64,000 bases of DNA from positions 4,154,001 through 4,218,000 of the forward strand of contig OZ246894.1 in NCBI GenBank assembly GCA_965231925.1, in the 5' to 3' direction. The translations under genes and the position numbers were made by a program. Of this stretch, positions 25,873-32,985 are shown in pieces. Numbering within the stretch: position 1 is the stretch's first letter; each line of letters starts with the position of its first letter. The stretch is from Poriferisodalis sp965231925. GTDB taxonomy: Bacteria > Actinomycetota > Acidimicrobiia > Acidimicrobiales > Poriferisodalaceae. A model generated the notes under the pieces. The model was given only the letters and a program-made list of their open reading frames with translations. It did not search any database and was not told the DNA's origin.

Positions 25873-26565
25873 ATGACCATCCGCTGCGTCGTTCTCCCCC
25901 GGGGCATCAACGTCGGCGGGCACAACCGGGTGCCCATGGCCGAGCTTCGCCTCAAGCTGGCAGGGGCCGGCTACGCCGATCCCGTCACGATCCTCCAGAG
26001 CGGGAACATCATCGTCACTGCCGAATTCGGGTCCGAACCCACTGCCGAATTCGGGTCCGAACCCACTGCCGAATTCGGGTCCGAGCCCACTGCCGAACTC
26101 GCCGCCGAACTCGCCTCCGAGCCCACTGCCAAGCTCACTGCCAACCAGCCCGACGATGCCGCAAACGCCAATGCCGCCACCACCGCCGTGGCCGCCGCCG
26201 TCCAACAGCTGCTGGCCGACGAATTCGATGTCCACGTGCCCTGTGTGGCCCGCACCGCCGCCGAGATCACCGCCATCCTCGAACGCAACCCCCTCGGCCA
26301 CATTGCGGAGAACGGGTCCCGCTACCTGGTCAACTTCCTCGCCACCGAACCCGGCACCGCACCCGACCCCGGCGCCGCGCGCTCGCTCGTCGAGGCCGAC
26401 CATGCGCCCGAGGTCGTCCACGTCGAAAGATCAGAGGTGTACGTGTGGGCGCCGGAGGGCGTCAAGGCGCTGCGCCTGTCGTACTCCCATCTCGAGCGGC
26501 ACTTCGGGGTGCCCGCCACGGCTCGCAACTGGAACACGCTCGAACGCATCGCCGCAAAGCTCTGA
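25873..26565 (+). CDS. DUF1697 domain protein with inserted 8-residue repeats
   Basis: The 230-residue protein opens with CVVLPRGINVGGHNRVPMAEL and closes with ERHFGVPATARNWNTLERI, both standard for DUF1697, a cytosolic family of unknown function. Between the first strand pair and the rest (residues about 53-95) there is an insert of TAEFGSEP repeats, encoded by three near-identical 24-bp units at about 26019-26090, then degenerate copies. The insert makes the protein longer than usual for the family. The neighbours give no functional hint. Confidence 0.8.
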   Translation: MTIRCVVLPRGINVGGHNRVPMAELRLKLAGAGYADPVTILQSGNIIVTAEFGSEPTAEFGSEPTAEFGSEPTAELAAELASEPTAKLTANQPDDAANANAATTAVAAAVQQLLADEFDVHVPCVARTAAEITAILERNPLGHIAENGSRYLVNFLATEPGTAPDPGAARSLVEADHAPEVVHVERSEVYVWAPEGVKALRLSYSHLERHFGVPATARNWNTLERIAAKL

Positions 26566-26709
26566 CCGGCTCAACCGCTGGGCGCGCTGCACCCCAGGGT
26601 CCGGCGACTCGTCGTTAGCCGAGCCGAGACGCCATGACGAACCCGAGCGCCGTCAGAGACACCTCCGCTGACGGACCTGTCATGCGGAATGTCCGACTCC
26701 CGACGCCCC

Positions 26710-27552
26710 TCAAGCCGTGTTCGCAGCCAAGAACGACCGCAGATGCTCGGTCAGAACCTCAGGCTGATCGATCGGCACGAGGGTCCGACTGTCGTCGATC
26801 CACACGAGCTGCGCTTTCTCGAAGTGCTCGACTAGCCGCTGCGCATGCGCGGCCGGCATCAGCCTGTCGTCCCGCGCCCACACCACCAGCACCGCCCCGC
26901 CGAACGACCGCTGCTCCTGCGCCCATTCGAGCAGCTGCGCCCGCTTGGGCACCCGCCGCAGGTACTTGTCCAAGTCACGCCGCACACGCCGGTCATGGCG
27001 CAGCGGCCCGATCCAGTCCAAGAACACCTCGTCGGGCACCCGCTTCGCCGACATGGCGCCGAACGTCACCGGCAGATGGCGGATCCAGCGGGGCCGCAGC
27101 AGCTGAGCGGTCAGGAAGGTGCCGCCGGGCAGCGCCGCATTCAGGCACAGCAGCCGGCCCGGCAACCCAGGCGGGTAGTTGTCGAACGCCTCGCAGGAGA
27201 CGAGCACGAGGTTCGCCACCCGGTCGCTGCCGCCGGGGCTGATGACGAGCTGGGCACCGTCCCAGTCGTTGCTGACCAGCGTGACATCACCCACGTCGAG
27301 CTCAACCAAGAACGCAGCGATCATCTTGACGATCGAGGCCAGGTCGAGCGCTGCGTCGTCGGGCATCGGGGTGCGGTGCGCGCCGAACGGCAGCTCAGGG
27401 ACGATGCAGCGGTAGCGGTCCGCCAGCCCGTCGACCACGCCGTCCCACAGGCTGCCGCTCGTCAGCACGCCGTGCAGCAGCACCACCACGGGGCCGTCGC
27501 CACCCGTGTCGGAGTACATGAAGCCTGCTGCGGCTCGCCGGTTCGGCTCCAT
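26710..27552 (-). CDS. Alpha/beta hydrolase with Asp nucleophile elbow
   Basis: The 280-residue protein begins with FMYSDTGGDGPVVVLLHGVL, giving the HG oxyanion motif. The nucleophile elbow reads LVSNDWDGAQLVI: an Asp occupies the nucleophile position, as in haloalkane dehalogenases (xDWG) and the GND-type hydrolases. An acid follows in WARDDRLMP and a basic or histidine region in AHAQRLVEHF. The Asp suggests a dehalogenase or epoxide hydrolase-type mechanism; the second Gly of the dehalogenase elbow is Asp here. The ATG at 27552 is preferred to one at 27615. Confidence 0.75.
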   Translation of the reverse strand: MEPNRRAAAGFMYSDTGGDGPVVVLLHGVLTSGSLWDGVVDGLADRYRCIVPELPFGAHRTPMPDDAALDLASIVKMIAAFLVELDVGDVTLVSNDWDGAQLVISPGGSDRVANLVLVSCEAFDNYPPGLPGRLLCLNAALPGGTFLTAQLLRPRWIRHLPVTFGAMSAKRVPDEVFLDWIGPLRHDRRVRRDLDKYLRRVPKRAQLLEWAQEQRSFGGAVLVVWARDDRLMPAAHAQRLVEHFEKAQLVWIDDSRTLVPIDQPEVLTEHLRSFLAANTA

Positions 27553-27708
27553 CGGCACACTCCCGACGCCGTGCCGCCAGCGTACGCAACCCCCCGAACG
27601 CCCCACGCCGACCACCGCTTGCGGAGATTGTCCTGCTCGCGCTTGCGGAGGGCGTCACGTCCTGACAGGAACGCAGTCGTCCCGCGCGACATCTACGGAT
27701 CTCAATAC

Positions 27709-27768
27709 ACAACTACGGCCGCCCGAAGGCGACCGTAGGACGTGGCGTTCGGCCCTAGGCCTATGCGC
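27709..27768 (-). terminator. Hairpin repeat element, copy A (UUCG loop)
   Basis: The segment carries a hairpin at 27713-27738 with arms CTACGGCCGCC and GGCGACCGTAG (one mismatch) around a four-base loop. Read on the minus strand the loop is C(UUCG)G, an exceptionally stable tetraloop. The flank AGGACGTGGCGTTCGGCC is shared with copy B at 36778-36838. It lies about 140 bp downstream of the minus-strand HTH/toxin operon and can serve as its terminator or 3' stabiliser. No U-tract follows. Confidence 0.6.
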
Positions 27769-27903
27769 CGATTGAAAAGTGCACAAGCACCATAAGCCGC
27801 GGCAGTTCACGAACTTCAGACGTTTTCGCGGGCGTCTGTCTGTCCGCGGCATGACGCGACGCAGGCGTAGTAGATGGCAGCCGCAGCGGATCTCGCAGCC
27901 GCT
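27769..27903. other. Non-coding gap downstream of the toxin-antitoxin operon
   Basis: Together with the hairpin element this completes the gap of about 350 bp between the alpha/beta hydrolase start (27552) and the HTH gene end (27904). I see no supported gene. It is where the composition and gene content change from catabolic chromosome to defence island. Confidence 0.5.
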
Positions 27904-28224
27904 TCAGGCGACCTGCACTGCGTCGCGGAGTTGGCGCGGAGGCTCCTCGGGAAATGACAGCACGAGGTGTCGGTTCAGCCCGGACGCAACGCGCACGAGC
28001 GTGTCGATTCGGTTGCGTGCTCCGCCGCCCTCCTCCAAGCGCGAGATCACCGACTGGGTAGTTCCCATGCGCTCTGCCAGCTCGCGCTGGCTCAGACCCG
28101 CTTGCACCCGCAGGTCGTGGATGAGCTGGCCCAAGGCGAGATCCTGCTCGACGGCGGCACGAGTCGTCGGGGACGGCTCGCCGCGACCCGCTTTGACATC
28201 CTCCCATCGGGATCGGTTAGCCAC
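27904..28224 (-). CDS. HTH (Xre-type) antitoxin, HigA-like
   Basis: The 106-residue protein has a central helix-turn-helix, AGLSQRELAERMGTTQSVISRLEEG, at about residues 42-66, followed by RIDTLVRVASGLNRHLVLSF, typical of HigA-type antitoxins. It lies 12 bp downstream of the RelE/HigB-type toxin gene on the same strand, the toxin-first order of higBA. It should neutralise the toxin by direct binding and repress the operon through the inverted sites at 28568-28606. Pairing and order are seen; function is inferred from the family. Confidence 0.85.
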   Translation of the reverse strand: MANRSRWEDVKAGRGEPSPTTRAAVEQDLALGQLIHDLRVQAGLSQRELAERMGTTQSVISRLEEGGGARNRIDTLVRVASGLNRHLVLSFPEEPPRQLRDAVQVA

Positions 28225-28236
28225 GGATCTGCTCCA

Positions 28237-28560
28237 TCACGGTTGTTGACGCGCGCAGTCCGCCGCAGCGCGACGCGCCCGTGCGATCTCGATGCGCTCG
28301 TTGTCGCGCTGCTTGCGAAATGTCGTCAAGAGCACCACACGGCCGTCCGCCGTGAACCGGTAGGTGATGCGTCGAGACGTCGAACCAAGCGTGAACCGAA
28401 GCTCGAACAGACCGCTGCCGAGACTTCGCGACAACGGCATTCGAGCCATCGCGCCCAGTTCGGCCAGCCGGTCGATGATCACGACGACGCGGTGCCAGTC
28501 GGCATTGTTGAGCTGATTGAGCCACTCCGCAACCTCGTCGTGAATCTCGATGTCTGCCAC
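28237..28560 (-). CDS. RelE/HigB-type toxin (DUF891, phage Gp49-like)
   Basis: The 107-residue protein matches the Gp49/HigB toxin family: IEIHDEVAEWLNQL, then MPLSRSLGSGLFELRFTLGSTSRRITYRFTADG and VVLLTTFRKQRDNERIEIARARR. The LFELRF and FRKQ segments hold the conserved residues for mRNA cleavage on the ribosome in this family. The gene is first in the operon, and the HTH antitoxin gene follows 12 bp later. The start is the ATG at 28560, directly downstream of repeated ATAATCGC sites. The toxin seems intact. Confidence 0.85.
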   Translation of the reverse strand: MADIEIHDEVAEWLNQLNNADWHRVVVIIDRLAELGAMARMPLSRSLGSGLFELRFTLGSTSRRITYRFTADGRVVLLTTFRKQRDNERIEIARARRAAADCARQQP

Positions 28561-28567
28561 GCGCAGG

Positions 28568-28606
28568 ATAATCGCATTTTTGCGATAATGCCAGCAAAGC
28601 GATTAT
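28568..28606 (-). promoter_or_regulatory. Probable higBA operator: three ATAATCGC-type half-sites
   Basis: Upstream of the toxin start lie ATAATCGCA (28568-28576), TGCGATAAT (28581-28589) and GCGATTAT (28599-28606). The first two form an inverted pair with one mismatch, and the third matches the RC of the first. Clustered half-sites before a toxin-antitoxin operon fit binding by its own antitoxin. The region is AT-rich relative to its surroundings and probably contains the promoter. Confidence 0.6.
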
Positions 28607-28735
28607 GTAGTTCCAAGGGTCCAGACGGCTATTGCGTTGAGCCATGCACTCCTGCGGGCCCTCTCAACTGGACGATCGAATCAACCGCCGGACCACGGGC
28701 GAAGGCACTGCCCAGTCCGGCGTGATTGGCAACAA

Positions 28736-28750
28736 ACTAGTCTGTCTAGT
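28736..28750 (+). promoter_or_regulatory. Palindromic operator upstream of HicB-like gene
   Basis: A perfect palindrome ACTAG-TCTGT-CTAGT lies 35 bp upstream of the ATG at 28785. It overlaps the expected promoter position, so it is a candidate autoregulatory site for the HicB-like protein, which has a C-terminal HTH. Confidence 0.45.
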
Positions 28751-28784
28751 GTAGTTGACACGTGACGGGCGACGGGCTGAGACG

Positions 28785-29159
28785 ATGACCAGCTACACCG
28801 TGACCTACCGGCGTGATCCGGGCGACGACGCTTGGCTTGTCGACATCGAGGGCATGGCCGATGTCCACACATTCGGCCGGAACCTCGACGAAGCGGCGAC
28901 GAATGCCCGCGAGGCCATCGCCGTCACCGCCGACATCCCCGAGTCCTCCGTGGAAATCGAGGAGCGCATCTGCGTCGCGGACGTCGATGTCGACGAACTC
29001 GCACGCCTGCGCGACCAAGCGCTGGAAGCGCACGAGATCTACTTGGCTCGCCAGCGGGCCGCTGCGCTGCGGCTCACCGAAGCCGGCGTCTCACGCCGGG
29101 ATGCGGCTCGACTCCTCGGCGTGTCCCACCAACGAGTCCAGCAGCTCGTGGCCGACTGA
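28785..29159 (+). CDS. HicB-family protein with C-terminal HTH, no HicA seen
   Basis: The 124-residue product starts MTSYTVTYRRDPGDDAWLVDIEGM, the HicB antitoxin fold, and continues with GRNLDEAATNAREAIAVTADI. Its C-terminal part, LTEAGVSRRDAARLLGVSHQRVQQL, is a helix-turn-helix. HicB antitoxins normally partner with a HicA RNase of about 60-80 residues. I looked on both sides and found none, so this is either a solitary regulator or a remnant. The start is the ATG at 28785; an in-frame ATG at 28755 would add 10 residues. Confidence 0.75.
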   Translation: MTSYTVTYRRDPGDDAWLVDIEGMADVHTFGRNLDEAATNAREAIAVTADIPESSVEIEERICVADVDVDELARLRDQALEAHEIYLARQRAAALRLTEAGVSRRDAARLLGVSHQRVQQLVAD

Positions 29160-29220
29160 ATCACGTCGCAGGGGCAGCGGGTCCTGATGTGAACGAGGTC
29201 GACCCCCGAACGCTAAACAG

Positions 29221-29238
29221 CCCCGACCGAAGTCGGGG
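29221..29238 (-). terminator. GC hairpin with UUCG loop
   Basis: A perfect seven-base stem CCCCGAC/GTCGGGG encloses a four-base loop. On the minus strand the loop is C(UUCG)G. It is 38 bp beyond the stop of the minus-strand DUF5131 gene and 61 bp beyond the plus-strand HicB gene, so it could terminate either. No T-tract follows. Confidence 0.5.
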
Positions 29239-29275
29239 CCGTCGGACCGGGATTACGCGCCCCGGTGGGGTGCGC

Positions 29276-29932
29276 TCATCGTACCGAAGGCATCACTGGA
29301 AGGGCGGTGCCGTGCCCCACCTGGGCGTTAGCCAGCAGTTCCTCACGTCCGCCGCTCGACCGAACCGCCTCGACCGGCAGCTCGTCCCACAGCTCGCCCT
29401 CGAGTTCCCGACCGCCGGCCTTGGGCGTCCTGCCTCCCCAGAACCTCACCGCTGCGGGCACCTTGCGCAGATGCTCGATGCGGAATGCGTACCGGCGGGT
29501 CTCGACGCTCACGCCCATCCACAGATTCGGCGGCCAGTCGAGCTCGCCTGCGATCCGGCTCAGCCGCTGCGCTCGCTTGGTGAGCACCTGATAGGTGTGC
29601 TGGGGCGTCTCGCGGATCACCTCGAACACCTGCGCGATGAACTCAGGCGGCACATCGTCATGGAAGAGATCGCTCATCGAGTCCACGAACACGAGGCGGG
29701 GTGCGCGCCAGCGTCGAGGCACATCGAGCGATGCGAGGTGCAAGGTGAGCTTGAAGCCCGGCCCGCTCGTCGCCGGGTCGCCGTCGTTCTGGTACTTCGG
29801 CGACCCCATCGCCTTGAGCCTCTTGGCCAAGGTCTGCGCATAGCAGCGGTCGCAACCCGGTGACACCCGATCGCAGCCCGTGGTCGGGTTCCACGTCGCC
29901 TCGGTCCACTCGATCGCCGACTTGTCAGCCAC
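29276..29932 (-). CDS. DUF5131 (phage Gp37/Gp68) protein with internal deletion
   Basis: The 218-residue product begins ADKSAIEWTEATWNPTTGC and has the family's cysteine motif C20-x6-C27-x2-C30, thought to bind an iron-sulfur or zinc site. MSDLFHDDVP and TYQVLTKRAQRL follow as usual. Near residue 168 the sequence jumps from HLRKVPAAVRF directly to WGGRTPKAGGRELEGELWDE. Full-length members have roughly 50 residues there, including a conserved SLEPLLG segment and GGESG. The gene is therefore probably defective. Two fragments of a second copy lie at 31802-31958 and 32826-32945. Confidence 0.75.
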   Translation of the reverse strand: MADKSAIEWTEATWNPTTGCDRVSPGCDRCYAQTLAKRLKAMGSPKYQNDGDPATSGPGFKLTLHLASLDVPRRWRAPRLVFVDSMSDLFHDDVPPEFIAQVFEVIRETPQHTYQVLTKRAQRLSRIAGELDWPPNLWMGVSVETRRYAFRIEHLRKVPAAVRFWGGRTPKAGGRELEGELWDELPVEAVRSSGGREELLANAQVGHGTALPVMPSVR

Positions 29933-29961
29933 GCCCCAACCGTAGGGATGGGCTGTTACAG

Positions 29962-31392
29962 CTATTCCCCGATGAGCCGTTCGATGAAGTGGCGCGATGC
30001 GGGTGCGAGCGGGATTTCCGCGTTGCGCACCTGCCAGCCGAGCACCGCCGAACTAACCCCGTAGCGTGCCCGAAGCGACTTCGCCGCACGATCGTCATCG
30101 CCGTCAAAGCTCAAGAACAGTCGGCCGGCGAGTTCGCGAGGCAGCAACAACTCAGCCGCGAAGGCACGAGCGCGCTGCTCGACATGTCTTGCGGTCCGGC
30201 CGCCGAGCACCTCGACCAGGGGCAGCGAGGTCGCACGATCGACAAGGAGATGACAGATCTCGTGCGCCAGCGTCGCTCGCTTGCGCCCAACATTCGAGGC
30301 ATGACGTCGGCCGCTATTGAGAAGTACTGCTGGACCGTGATTCGGGCCCCAGCATCCAATCGCATCAACATTCGGCAGCCCAAGGGCGACGTCGACGACG
30401 GGCACACCCCACGACCGCAGGAGCTCATCGGGATTCACCCGGCCACTTCCGTTGGCGATGCTCGGTTGAGCCCGTAGCCAGCCGGCCAGCTCGTGCCCCT
30501 GGGCGAATGGCGGCTCGTCCGCGACCGATCCGATCACTTCAGCCGCATGAACCGCCAAACGGTCAAGCCCGGACGTCTTGAACTTCTTGAGCTGCCGCAC
30601 GGCCTCGACGATCGGCCGCAGGGTCGTGAGGGGCTGAGGACCCACCAGGCGTGCTGCTGCGAGCAATTCGTCGGAGGCAAGCATGTCCCCGTCGTCTTCG
30701 TGCAGCGAAGGGAACACAGACTCGACCTCGGCTACCAACTCTGGCGGATAGCCGGTGGCCGCTTCGATGACACGAAGCCGGTCATGACCGTCACGCTCAT
30801 GCCACGTCCTCACCGCTTGGGTCGAACGCAGATCGCTCAACCCGTCGAGGCGTCGAGCAATGAAGTCCCCCACATCGGTCAAGACCTTGAGCACTTCGCT
30901 GAATGACGATCGCGCAGTGGCCGCGCTGGAAGCCATCCAGCCCATGCTTCCGTACCGGACGACCCACAAGGGGGGAGAAACCGCCCCTTGCAGCGCTTCG
31001 GCCAAGTCATGCGTCGAGCGGTATGCCTCGATCTGTTCATGCTCGAACTCTGCTTCGGCTGGCGGCAGGAGGTCTGCAGCCGCCTCTGCCTCAGCGAGCA
31101 TCCTCGGAGCCGTACTCGGCGCGACGCCAAGGGGACAGCCGTCTTCGACAGACAGATAGAGCCAATACTCACCAAGGAATTCGAGGAGCTCTATCCACGT
31201 CCATTCGATTCCGGTTGTGTCATCAGCGCCGTGCCAAACGGGCCGACCCCTCAGGCATACACGCAAGCTTCCGAGGGTCGCCTCGGCACCGGCCGACTTC
31301 GACGGGCGGGGCAGCCAGTTCAGTGCGAATTCGATCTCGCCGTCGGCGGAGCCTGCTACCAGTTCATCCACTGGAGCACCTCCTGTCTGCAT
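29962..31392 (-). CDS. ImmA/IrrE-family metallopeptidase, large form
   Basis: The 476-residue protein ends in an ImmA/IrrE zinc peptidase domain with HEICH at residues 377-381 and the third ligand Glu in RAFAAELLLPREL near residue 414. The N-terminal 250 residues are unlike the usual short HTH of this family; they include WIELLEFLGEYWLYLS and a helical stretch to about residue 240. Such peptidases cleave phage or mobile-element repressors. It overlaps the downstream end of the gene at 31356-31787 by 37 bp, so the two are co-transcribed, with that gene first. The N-terminal part is the likely sensor or partner domain. Confidence 0.85.
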   Translation of the reverse strand: MQTGGAPVDELVAGSADGEIEFALNWLPRPSKSAGAEATLGSLRVCLRGRPVWHGADDTTGIEWTWIELLEFLGEYWLYLSVEDGCPLGVAPSTAPRMLAEAEAAADLLPPAEAEFEHEQIEAYRSTHDLAEALQGAVSPPLWVVRYGSMGWMASSAATARSSFSEVLKVLTDVGDFIARRLDGLSDLRSTQAVRTWHERDGHDRLRVIEAATGYPPELVAEVESVFPSLHEDDGDMLASDELLAAARLVGPQPLTTLRPIVEAVRQLKKFKTSGLDRLAVHAAEVIGSVADEPPFAQGHELAGWLRAQPSIANGSGRVNPDELLRSWGVPVVDVALGLPNVDAIGCWGPNHGPAVLLNSGRRHASNVGRKRATLAHEICHLLVDRATSLPLVEVLGGRTARHVEQRARAFAAELLLPRELAGRLFLSFDGDDDRAAKSLRARYGVSSAVLGWQVRNAEIPLAPASRHFIERLIGE

Positions 31393-31787
31393 CCTTGGTG
31401 TCTGGCCTCAGCCAGCAGCCATTGCTTGACCTGCTTTGCGTTTCCCTTGTTTGGAAACCGGTCCGGGTGTTCAGGGAATCCATGGTACGAGATGCCGGGA
31501 TTCGTCGGAGTGGCCCGATAGACGATTCCGTCACTGACCGCGTACAACCGCTGTGGGTATGGCCGAGACCATCGAGGCGGAAAATACGGAACCGAATTGT
31601 CCAAGAGAACCTGAGCGTCGGCCAGCGTCATCGCCGCCGGGCACTTCGCGACCAGCTCCGAGCCGACCCGGACGAATCCTGCGCGATCATGCTGCCAGTG
31701 GTGCTTCAGCTTCGGATGTGCCTCCGGTTCGTACAGCCAGGCGTTCACGTGACGCACCGTAGGGGTGCGAGTGCGCTGATGAGCCAT
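31356..31787 (-). CDS. Unknown partner of the ImmA/IrrE peptidase gene
   Basis: The 143-residue protein is hydrophilic, with aromatic-rich segments such as VNAWLYEPEAHPKLKHHW and RWSRPYPQRLYAVSDGIVYR, then SYHGFPEHPDRFPNKGNAKQ. I do not recognise a family. It begins at an ATG at 31787 and overlaps the peptidase gene by 37 bp, so the products are probably made together and may form a toxin/antitoxin-like or sensor pair. The C-terminal KQVKQWLLAEARHQGC looks like an amphipathic helix. Confidence 0.65.
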   Translation of the reverse strand: MAHQRTRTPTVRHVNAWLYEPEAHPKLKHHWQHDRAGFVRVGSELVAKCPAAMTLADAQVLLDNSVPYFPPRWSRPYPQRLYAVSDGIVYRATPTNPGISYHGFPEHPDRFPNKGNAKQVKQWLLAEARHQGCRQEVLQWMNW

Positions 31788-31801
31788 GCTTTATTGGAAC
31801 G

Positions 31802-31958
31802 GATCGGCCAGTCGAGCTCGCCTGCGATCCGGCTCAGCCGCTGCACATAGCAGCGGTCGCAACCCGGCGACACCCGATCGCAGCCCGTGGTCGGGTTCCA
31901 CGTCGCCTCGGTCCACTCGATCGCCGATTTGTCAGCCACGCCCCAACCGTAGGGACGG
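31802..31958 (-). pseudogene. DUF5131 fragment I (start plus later segment)
   Basis: Positions 31848-31958 repeat the 5' part of the DUF5131 gene (29838-29950) almost identically, including MADKSAIEWTEATWNPTTGC and the cysteine motif. At 31802-31846 the sequence jumps to the segment encoding RLSRIAGELDWP (29533-29571 in the intact copy). The roughly 265 bp that should lie between are absent, so the product is non-functional. The missing middle segment is found in part at 32826-32945. It begins just upstream of the ImmA/IrrE operon. Confidence 0.85.
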
Positions 31959-32056
31959 GCTGTCACAGCCAGGCGGCCAGACGGGGGGCCACGCCAATCC
32001 GAGGCAGAAGCCGTATCCGAGATCGAGGCGCACCGGACCTCTCATTGCATTTACTC

Positions 32057-32071
32057 GACATACACTATGTC
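32057..32071 (+). promoter_or_regulatory. Palindromic operator before the Xre antitoxin gene
   Basis: A perfect inverted repeat GACATA-CAC-TATGTC lies 43 bp upstream of the ATG at 32114, in an AT-rich stretch that should hold the promoter. Antitoxins of this family repress their own operon, so this is the likely binding site. Confidence 0.6.
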
Positions 32072-32113
32072 AAACAGACGACACCGCCATAGTCAAAAGG
32101 ACGACACAAGCTG

Positions 32114-32449
32114 ATGAACACGGTCTCCGCTCTGTTGGATCACCTGTACGAAGGTGACGTCGTGGACACGGCAGACCTCGCGCGAGTGAGCGACGCCAAC
32201 CCGCGAAGCGTGGTTCGATGGCGCACCGACGAAACGGCACCACGTCGCGAGGCCGAAGAGCGGCTCCTCGAATTGCGCGCGGTCGTCGATCTCACTCGAA
32301 GTGTTATCCGCGACGATGCCGCCAGGCTCTGGTTGCGGTCTCCTAACCCCAGCCTCGGCTACGAGAAGCCCCTGGACCTCGTCGCTCAGGGTGAGTACCG
32401 CCGCGTCGTCGACCTCTTGCTCGCACTCGCAGAAGGCGTCACTGCCTGA
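32114..32449 (+). CDS. MbcA/ParS/Xre-type antitoxin (DUF2384)
   Basis: The 111-residue product has an N-terminal HTH-like part with DLARVSDANPRSVVRWRTDE and a C-terminal DUF2384 domain with LWLRSPNPSLGYEKPLDLVAQGEYRRVVDLL, the classical toxin-binding signature. Its toxin partner should be a RES-domain protein that destroys NAD+; the sequence just downstream encodes the C-terminal half of such a domain but not the first half. The antitoxin seems intact. Confidence 0.85.
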   Translation: MNTVSALLDHLYEGDVVDTADLARVSDANPRSVVRWRTDETAPRREAEERLLELRAVVDLTRSVIRDDAARLWLRSPNPSLGYEKPLDLVAQGEYRRVVDLLLALAEGVTA

Positions 32450-32557
32450 GATGACCCGGGTGGATCCAGTCGTCGTCGGGCGCGCACCGACGCACCCCGA
32501 GCGCGTCGTTGGGTTCCGCAACCAAACCCCCGGCTAGAACCCCCGCAGCGACGAAGG

Positions 32558-32815
32558 AGCTCGCCGCTCGATCTCACCGACGAGAACACGCGCTTCCACC
32601 TGGGCATCTCGCTCAGCGATGTCGTGAGTGAGAACTTGGAAGTCACTCAACAGTTGGGAGAGGCCGCCTACGAACGCGGAATTCAGGCCATTCGGAGCCC
32701 ATCAGCGACCGATGTCGACATCGTTCTCGCCGTGTTCCCTGAGAATCTCGGCTCAAGATTGCTTGATCCAGCGCTGGTCGAGACGTGGGAGGTTGCCGAC
32801 GATCTCAGCTCTTGA
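32558..32815 (+). pseudogene. RES-domain toxin remnant (C-terminal half)
   Basis: From about 32567 the frame encodes LDLTDENTRFHLGISLSDVV, then ENLEVTQQLGEAAYERGIQA and IRSPSATDVDIVLAVFPEN, which matches the C-terminal half of RES-domain NAD-degrading toxins. The N-terminal half, with the conserved Arg and Glu, is not found between the antitoxin stop (32449) and 32567; that stretch has no coding pattern. A small in-frame ATG at 32624 exists, but it would not produce a toxin. The pair is thus an antitoxin with a broken partner. Confidence 0.75.
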
Positions 32816-32825
32816 ATCCCCGAGC

Positions 32826-32945
32826 GACGAGGCATATCGAGCGATGCGGGATGCGAGGTGAGCCTGAAGCCCGGCCCGCTCGTCAGCGGGTCACCGTCGT
32901 TCTGGTACTTCGGCGACCCCATCGCCTTGAGCCTCTTGGCCAAGG
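32826..32945 (-). pseudogene. DUF5131 fragment II (middle segment)
   Basis: This 120-bp stretch is nearly identical to 29717-29832 of the intact DUF5131 gene and encodes TLAKRLKAMGSPKYQNDGDP and neighbouring residues on the minus strand. It supplies part of what fragment I (31802-31958) lacks. The two lie on either side of the Xre/RES module, as if a second DUF5131 copy had been split and rearranged by that insertion. Confidence 0.8.
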
Positions 32946-32985
32946 TCACCGCATCACGCGCACACAACCTCACGCGAACCGATAG

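Noticed and set aside
28561..28784. HicA toxin gene next to the HicB-like gene
   Set aside because: A frame with SSKGPDGY was checked, but it lacks the conserved catalytic His and the dsRBD-like pattern and is interrupted by operator-like repeats.
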